Shown here piece after piece: positions 37,013 through 40,120 of a stretch of 40,120 bases of DNA. Origin of the DNA: Acidobacteriota bacterium (GTDB lineage: Bacteria > Acidobacteriota > Terriglobia > Acidiferrales > UBA7541); the NCBI GenBank assembly GCA_021780215.1, contig JAJXZD010000036.1, positions 1 through 40,120 on the forward strand. The letters run 5' to 3'. Numbering within the stretch: the first letter of the stretch is position 1; each line of letters opens with the position of its first letter. The position numbers and the translations under genes are program-made. Below the pieces are notes generated by a model. It saw only the letters and a list, made by a program, of their open reading frames with translations, did no database searches and was not told where the DNA came from.

Positions 37013-37391
37013 ATTTGGGGCATTTCGCGCTTTACGGGAGGATAAGGGCAGACGGGCTGCTTCCGTGCCCCCGGCTCGCCCCGTCCCGGAGACCTCGCCG
37101 ACGAATCTCGACCGCCTGATTCATGAACGCACGCGGCTCGGAATTGTCAGCGCCCTGGCCGTAAATTCCTCCCTTTCCTTCGGAGAACTCAAGCAACTTC
37201 TCGGAATCACCGACGGGAATCTGAGCGTTCACGCACGCAAGCTCGAAGATGCAGGGTACGTCACCTGCACTAAATCCTTTGCCGGACGCTTGCCCAAGAC
37301 GGAATACCGGCTGGCTCCGGCGGGCCGGCGTGCCCTGGAAAAGTATCTGGCCCACATGGAAGCCCTGATCCGCGCAACGCGCGAGGGGTAA
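37002..37391 (+). CDS. Winged-helix transcriptional regulator
   Basis: The 129-aa protein has a disordered, basic N terminus (about 1-35) and a winged-helix DNA-binding domain of the HTH_34 type: [40 protein letters not shown] (recognition helix), [12 protein letters not shown] and the wing [18 protein letters not shown]. Such regulators usually stand beside the membrane protein they control. Its ATG overlaps the end of the membrane-protein gene by 11 bases, with GAGG just before it, so the two are co-translated. It probably autoregulates this pair (inference). Confidence 0.87.
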   Translation: MADKFGAFRALREDKGRRAASVPPARPVPETSPTNLDRLIHERTRLGIVSALAVNSSLSFGELKQLLGITDGNLSVHARKLEDAGYVTCTKSFAGRLPKTEYRLAPAGRRALEKYLAHMEALIRATREG

Positions 37392-37414
37392 AGAAAGGAT
37401 CTCCACTGTCTGAA

Positions 37415-38146
37415 ATGAAAGACGGACAAGCCAGATTCGGTGCGGATACCGGCCTTCATGTCGCCATCCTGATGGATGGCAACGGCCGCTGGGCCACGGC
37501 GCGCGGTTTGCCCCGTTCCGAAGGTCACCGGGCCGGCCTGGCCGCGGTCCGTAGGGTGGTTCGCGCGGCGCCGGAGATTGGGATTTCAACGCTCACTCTC
37601 TATGCCTTCTCCTCGCACAACTGGGAGCGCCCGGCAAGTGAGGTTGCGTCTCTCTTCCGGCTGCTTGAAGAGTATTTTTGTGACGTGACGGATTGTCACG
37701 AAGGCGGCGTACGAATCCAGGTGATCGGGCGGCGCGACCGCATTCCGCCGTCCCTGGCCACAGCCATCGAATATGCAGAGCAGGCCACCCGACCGGGACG
37801 CAGGCTCGAACTGCGAATCGCGATTGACTACTCCTCCCGCGAGGCCATTTTGCGCGCGGCCACCTGTCCTCGACCGGGACGCGAGACTTCCGAGGAGGAG
37901 TTCGCGCGGCGGTTGGCGCTGGCGACTCACGGCGGCCCGGCCACGCCGGACATAGACCTGCTCATTCGCACCGGAGGAGAGCAGCGCTTGAGCGATTTCA
38001 TGCTCTGGGAAATCGCCTACGCCGAGTTACTTTTCGTGCCGTGCATGTGGCCGGAATTCGGCCTCGCTGATTTGGAGGCGGCGATGGACGATTATCTCGG
38101 CCGCGAGAGACGCTTTGGACGCGTGCCGGAGATTGCCGCGAGCTGA
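37415..38146 (+). CDS. uppS: Isoprenyl transferase / undecaprenyl diphosphate synthase
   Basis: UppS condenses isopentenyl diphosphate units to the C55 carrier lipid for peptidoglycan and glycan synthesis. The 243-aa protein has the catalytic MDGNGRWA motif with Asp21, [32 protein letters not shown] (the SxNWxRP segment) and the C-terminal [20 protein letters not shown] and AYAELLF metal-binding region. The usual RTSGE is RTGGE here, a mild change. A stop at 37411 just before ATG 37415 fixes the start; its ribosome-binding site is weak (AGGA 15 bases away). It may be read through from the regulator gene 23 bases upstream. The usual cdsA partner is absent. Confidence 0.93.
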   Translation: MKDGQARFGADTGLHVAILMDGNGRWATARGLPRSEGHRAGLAAVRRVVRAAPEIGISTLTLYAFSSHNWERPASEVASLFRLLEEYFCDVTDCHEGGVRIQVIGRRDRIPPSLATAIEYAEQATRPGRRLELRIAIDYSSREAILRAATCPRPGRETSEEEFARRLALATHGGPATPDIDLLIRTGGEQRLSDFMLWEIAYAELLFVPCMWPEFGLADLEAAMDDYLGRERRFGRVPEIAAS

Positions 38147-38179
38147 ACCCCAGCGCGGCGATGGAGCAGGTTCCCTCAT

Positions 38180-38556
38180 ATGACTTCATCGCGCCCCAAC
38201 CGAATCTCTTCCCCTTCGCTCGCGAAGAGGGTGGGCGATGCCGCGCGCTTTTGGGAACTCCGGCGCATTTTCTACAATTTGGCCCTTGCGGCTGTTTGTT
38301 TTCTCTGGCTGGGCGTCACATGGCCCCATTTTCGTGACACGCTGAATTGGCAAAGCATTCGATTTCTTTTGTGTTCGCGCTGCTGGCCAGTGCCTGCTAT
38401 TGCGCGGCCTATCCAGCCGATATTCTCTTCCCATCGCTCACGTTACGTTCCAACACGAAGCGCTGGCGCTGGGGACTCTGGCTTGCGGGGACAATCCTAG
38501 CCGTTGCCTTTGCTAACTACTGGATTGCGGACGAAATCTATCCTTTCGTCCGCTAA
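38180..38556 (+). pseudogene. Small membrane-protein gene interrupted by a -1 frameshift
   Basis: The first frame (from ATG 38180) gives WELRRIFYNLALAAVCFLWL and TWPHFRDTLNWQSIRFL, then turns into Ser/Arg-rich sequence. A second frame, shifted by -1, continues with FALLASACYCAAYPADILF, then RWRWGLWLAG and a final IADEIYPFV. Joined near 38363-38370, in the pyrimidine run TTTCTTTT, they make one protein of about 125 aa with four membrane segments, matching a hypothetical membrane-protein type I recall from Acidobacteria. One missing T would explain the break. The site is not a standard slippery heptamer, so mutation or sequencing error is likelier than programmed frameshifting. Confidence 0.72.
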
Positions 38557-38566
38557 TTCCGCCGCT

Positions 38567-39031
38567 TCACTTGCTTGCGGAAGGGCCGCGCTGTCTGGCC
38601 ATCTGGATCGCCTTTTCAATGACGCGGGTAGCCGTTGGGGTGAGCGCATAGTGAGGCAGTTCCTCCGAGCTCGCCCAAGCCACCGCGGCTGCGTCGCTTC
38701 CAGCCCGAGCCTCTCCGCGAAGCGGAGCGCAAAGATAGTCCAAGACCACATAGTGGTATCGCGCCTGCCCGCGCCCGTCCATTTCAATGCGCTCGAAGAC
38801 CTCGATCAGCTCCAGCACGCGAACTTCAACCCCGGTCTCCTCCAGCAATTCGCGGCGGACTCCTTCGGTCAGGGTCTCCCCGGCTTCCAGTGCGCCGCCG
38901 GGTATGGACCATTGCCCCACCAGGGGCGGGCTGGCGCGCCGGATCAACAGCGCCCTGCCGTCCGAAACCACCACCCCTCCCACCCCGATGACCGGGCGGG
39001 CCGGATATTCGCGTTTACTCTCTGACTTCAT
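38567..39031 (-). CDS. NUDIX hydrolase
   Basis: NUDIX enzymes cleave nucleoside diphosphates linked to another moiety. The 154-aa protein has the complete Nudix box, G46-x5-E52-x7-R60-E61-L62-x-E64-E65-x-G67-V68, preceded by VGGVVVSDGRALLIRRASPP and WSIPGG. The FERIEMDGRGQARYHYVVLDY segment resembles the ADP-ribose pyrophosphatase/MutT-like branch, but the substrate cannot be fixed. ATG 39031 has AAGGA five bases upstream. The open frame continues far beyond, antisense to the acidic LysW tail, which is not coding on this strand. It converges with the broken membrane-protein gene and diverges from the LysW-like gene. Confidence 0.9.
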   Translation of the reverse strand: MKSESKREYPARPVIGVGGVVVSDGRALLIRRASPPLVGQWSIPGGALEAGETLTEGVRRELLEETGVEVRVLELIEVFERIEMDGRGQARYHYVVLDYLCAPLRGEARAGSDAAAVAWASSEELPHYALTPTATRVIEKAIQMARQRGPSASK

Positions 39032-39066
39032 TTCATCCTTCCCGGGCAAGCTTGACATGGGCGTTA

Positions 39067-39072
39067 TATAAT
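39067..39072 (+). promoter_or_regulatory. -10 element upstream of the LysW-like gene
   Basis: A perfect TATAAT lies 41 bases before GTG 39114. A TTGACA is present at 39052-39057 but is only nine bases away, too close to act as its -35. The AT-rich core TATATAATA is nearly symmetric and could also serve the divergent NUDIX gene. Confidence 0.38.
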
Positions 39073-39113
39073 ACGCCCTCCGGTGAAAGTTCGCCGCAAG
39101 AGGAGATGTTCCC

Positions 39114-39350
39114 GTGACAAGATGCCCGGAATGCGACGCGGAACTTGACTTGGACGAGGACGAGGTGGAAGAAGGCGAGATCGTCAGTTGCCCGGAATGC
39201 GACGCGGAACTTGAAGTGACGCAAACGCATCCCGTGCATCTCATCGTTCTCTCCGATGATGAAGAAGAGAAGGAAGAGGAAAAAGAAGGGGACGAAGAGG
39301 ATTCCGAGGAGGAGTCCGATCTTGAAGAGGAAGAAGAGGACGCGGAGTGA
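39114..39350 (+). CDS. LysW-like amino-group carrier protein with long acidic tail
   Basis: LysW proteins are small zinc-binding carriers whose C-terminal Glu is ligated to amino-acid intermediates in the lysine/arginine pathway of Thermus and archaea. This 78-aa protein has two zinc-knuckle motifs, C4PEC7 and C26PEC29, joined by the family-like EVEEGEIVSCPECDAELEV. A typical LysW ends near residue 55 with EDWGE. Here the WG is missing and a run of about 30 almost only Asp/Glu/Lys residues ends in DAE. Start is GTG 39114 with GAGGAG nine bases upstream. No lysX/argX-type ligase is nearby. The stop overlaps the next ATG (TGATG). Confidence 0.78.
   Translation: MTRCPECDAELDLDEDEVEEGEIVSCPECDAELEVTQTHPVHLIVLSDDEEEKEEEKEGDEEDSEEESDLEEEEEDAE
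39123..39148 (+). repeat. 26-base exact direct repeat inside the LysW-like gene, copy 1
   Basis: The segment encoding CPECDAEL is identical at 39123-39148 and 39189-39214. The copies are 66 bases (22 codons) apart and in the same frame, so the protein has two nearly identical zinc knuckles. Protein-level similarity of the two knuckles is usual for LysW, but nucleotide identity through every third position is not expected without recent duplication or gene conversion. Confidence 0.85.
39189..39214 (+). repeat. 26-base exact direct repeat inside the LysW-like gene, copy 2
   Basis: Second copy of the repeat described for 39123-39148, covering the second zinc knuckle of the LysW-like protein. 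Confidence 0.85.
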
Positions 39351-39763
39351 TGCGCCCCGCTGTTCTTTCTCCCCTCCGTCGCAGGCCGGCTGGCGCGGGT
39401 TTGCGGCTGCTCTGGCTTCCCTTCTTGTTCGCTCTCGGATTCGGGCTGGCTTCGGCGAGGGCGCAAGACAAGAACGCCGCGGCCCAGCTACGCACAGTTC
39501 ACGGCAGCGTCGTGAACAAGAACGAGGACCCCGTTCCCACGAGCGTCGTCTACCTGCTGAACGTGAAGACGCAGAGCGTGAAGACGTATATTGCCGATGA
39601 CGCCGGAAACTACCGCTTCAGCGGCCTGGATCCCAATGTGGATTACGAAGTGCACGCTGAACACGACGGGCTGACATCGGCCACGCGGACGGTATCCAGC
39701 TTCGATTCCCGCCGCGACATTGAGATCATCCTGAAGCTAGCCCACAAGAAGAGTTCTAAGTAG
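39350..39763 (+). CDS. Secreted carboxypeptidase regulatory-like domain protein
   Basis: The 137-aa product has an Arg-rich N region, a signal peptide core (LLWLPFLFALGFGLASARA) and one carboxypeptidase regulatory-like (transthyretin-type) beta-sandwich: VHGSVVNKNEDPVPTSVVYL, YIADDAGNYRFSGLDPNVDY and EVHAEHDGLTSATRTVSSF are the hallmark strands. These domains are found in exported and TonB-linked proteins; alone they may act as binding or scaffold modules. ATG 39350 overlaps the LysW-like stop (TGATG), so the genes are translated together; GTG 39347 is an alternative start. A GC hairpin follows the stop. Confidence 0.8.
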   Translation: MRPAVLSPLRRRPAGAGLRLLWLPFLFALGFGLASARAQDKNAAAQLRTVHGSVVNKNEDPVPTSVVYLLNVKTQSVKTYIADDAGNYRFSGLDPNVDYEVHAEHDGLTSATRTVSSFDSRRDIEIILKLAHKKSSK

Positions 39764-39764
39764 G

Positions 39765-39800
39765 GGGAGGGGGGCTACGGCGGCAATCGCCGCCATCCCC
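39765..39800. terminator. GC-rich hairpin between convergent genes
   Basis: GGCGGC (39779-39784) and GCCGCC (39789-39794) form a perfect 6-bp stem around AATC, flanked by a G-run before and a CCCCC run after that can extend the stem across small internal loops. A T-rich stretch follows only loosely. Its place between the convergent stop codons at 39763 and 39848 suits a bidirectional terminator. Confidence 0.45.
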
Positions 39801-39847
39801 CTTCTCGGATTTTGATGTTTTCGCCCGGAGCCGCCCGTGCGGCGGGA

Positions 39848-40120
39848 TCAGGGCAGCCGGAACACGAATACCGAGTTTCCAGCAGCCGCCTCGACGTACT
39901 GCTTCCCATCCACCATGTACGTGATGGGATTGGCCCGCACGGAATTTCCCAACTGCACGTGCCAAAGAGGTTTGCCGCTCGAGGCATCCAGCGCGAAGAA
40001 GTTTCCCTCGGCGTCGGCACAGAAGACGAGCCCGCCGGCCGTGGCCAGCGTGCCGGTCCACGAGTCGCCCACCATTTTGAACTGCCACTTAAGCTTCCCC
40101 GACATCGCTTCGAGGGCCCT
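39848..40120 (-). CDS. PQQ-type quinoprotein dehydrogenase, C-terminal end (5' part outside window)
   Basis: Only the last 90 codons are present; the reading frame stays open through the window edge. The sequence matches the closing propeller blades of methanol/ethanol-type PQQ dehydrogenases: WTGTLATAGGLVFCADAEGN, FFALDASSGKPLWHVQLGNS, ANPITYMVDGKQYV and the terminal AAGNSVFVFRLP. Such enzymes oxidise alcohols in the periplasm using pyrroloquinoline quinone. Many acidobacterial genomes carry several members, some of unknown substrate. The catalytic residues lie off the window. Confidence 0.88.
   Translation of the reverse strand, partial: RALEAMSGKLKWQFKMVGDSWTGTLATAGGLVFCADAEGNFFALDASSGKPLWHVQLGNSVRANPITYMVDGKQYVEAAAGNSVFVFRLP

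Noticed and set aside
38363-38376. Programmed -1 frameshift in the membrane gene
   Set aside because: The codons at the switch (CTT TTG) do not fit an X-XXY-YYZ slippery site; a lost T is simpler.
39052-39072. TTGACA with TATAAT as a full promoter before the LysW-like gene
   Set aside because: The spacing is only nine bases, far from the usual 16-18, so only the -10 is kept as a candidate.
39032-39466. Extension of the NUDIX frame with a Ser-rich N terminus
   Set aside because: The poly-Ser is the antisense reading of the Glu-rich LysW tail; ATG 39031 has a proper ribosome-binding site.

Overview
The window is a GC-rich, densely coding bacterial chromosome segment that most resembles Acidobacteriota (probably a Terriglobia-type lineage). 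I infer this from the two-membrane envelope genes (secretin, Omp85/TamB), many secreted small-domain proteins (DUF2059, DinB-like, lipocalin-like duplication, carboxypeptidase-regulatory-like), an orphan LysW-like protein and the end of a PQQ-type quinoprotein dehydrogenase. No tRNA, rRNA, CRISPR array, insertion sequence or phage gene was seen, and no stretch over 300 bases lacks a gene.

Layout. 1-6017 (+) is the translation/transcription cluster nusA (5' end off the window), infB, a ylxP-type DUF503 gene, rbfA and truB. 6092-11035 is an envelope/secretion block: a minus-strand secretin whose outer-membrane domain is split by a seven-bladed FG-GAP/VCBS propeller, a divergent IPT/TIG protein and a secreted S1/P1 nuclease. 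11159-19647 is mixed metabolism: asd, a duplicated lipocalin-like secreted protein, DUF4395 and DUF4282 membrane proteins, a GAF-alpha-glucan phosphorylase fusion, an EthD-PcaC fusion, a 3-hydroxyisobutyrate dehydrogenase-type enzyme and a GNAT acetyltransferase. 19738-22795 holds a secreted Ntn-hydrolase, a small Cys/His protein and a ThiF/MoeB E1-like enzyme.

22893-30558 is a tightly overlapping three-gene operon for outer-membrane biogenesis: an Omp85/TamA-like protein with about seven POTRA domains, a SurA-like chaperone lacking the PPIase domain, and a TamB-like translocation module. Facing it on the minus strand is DUF2059-modA-modB-modC (molybdate uptake). 34150-38556 (+, one gene -) carries pcm coupled to a dolichyl-phosphate-type GT2, a DinB-like secreted protein, a possibly leaderless membrane protein overlapping a winged-helix regulator, uppS, and a membrane-protein gene broken by a frameshift. 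The right end has a NUDIX hydrolase (-), a LysW-like protein with a long acidic tail, a secreted regulatory-like-domain protein and the 3' end of a quinoprotein (-).

The strongest novelty candidates are the propeller-in-secretin protein, the POTRA7 Omp85/SurA-like/TamB operon, the GAF-phosphorylase fusion and the acid-tailed orphan LysW. All identifications rest on reading translated sequence and motif knowledge; no database search was run.
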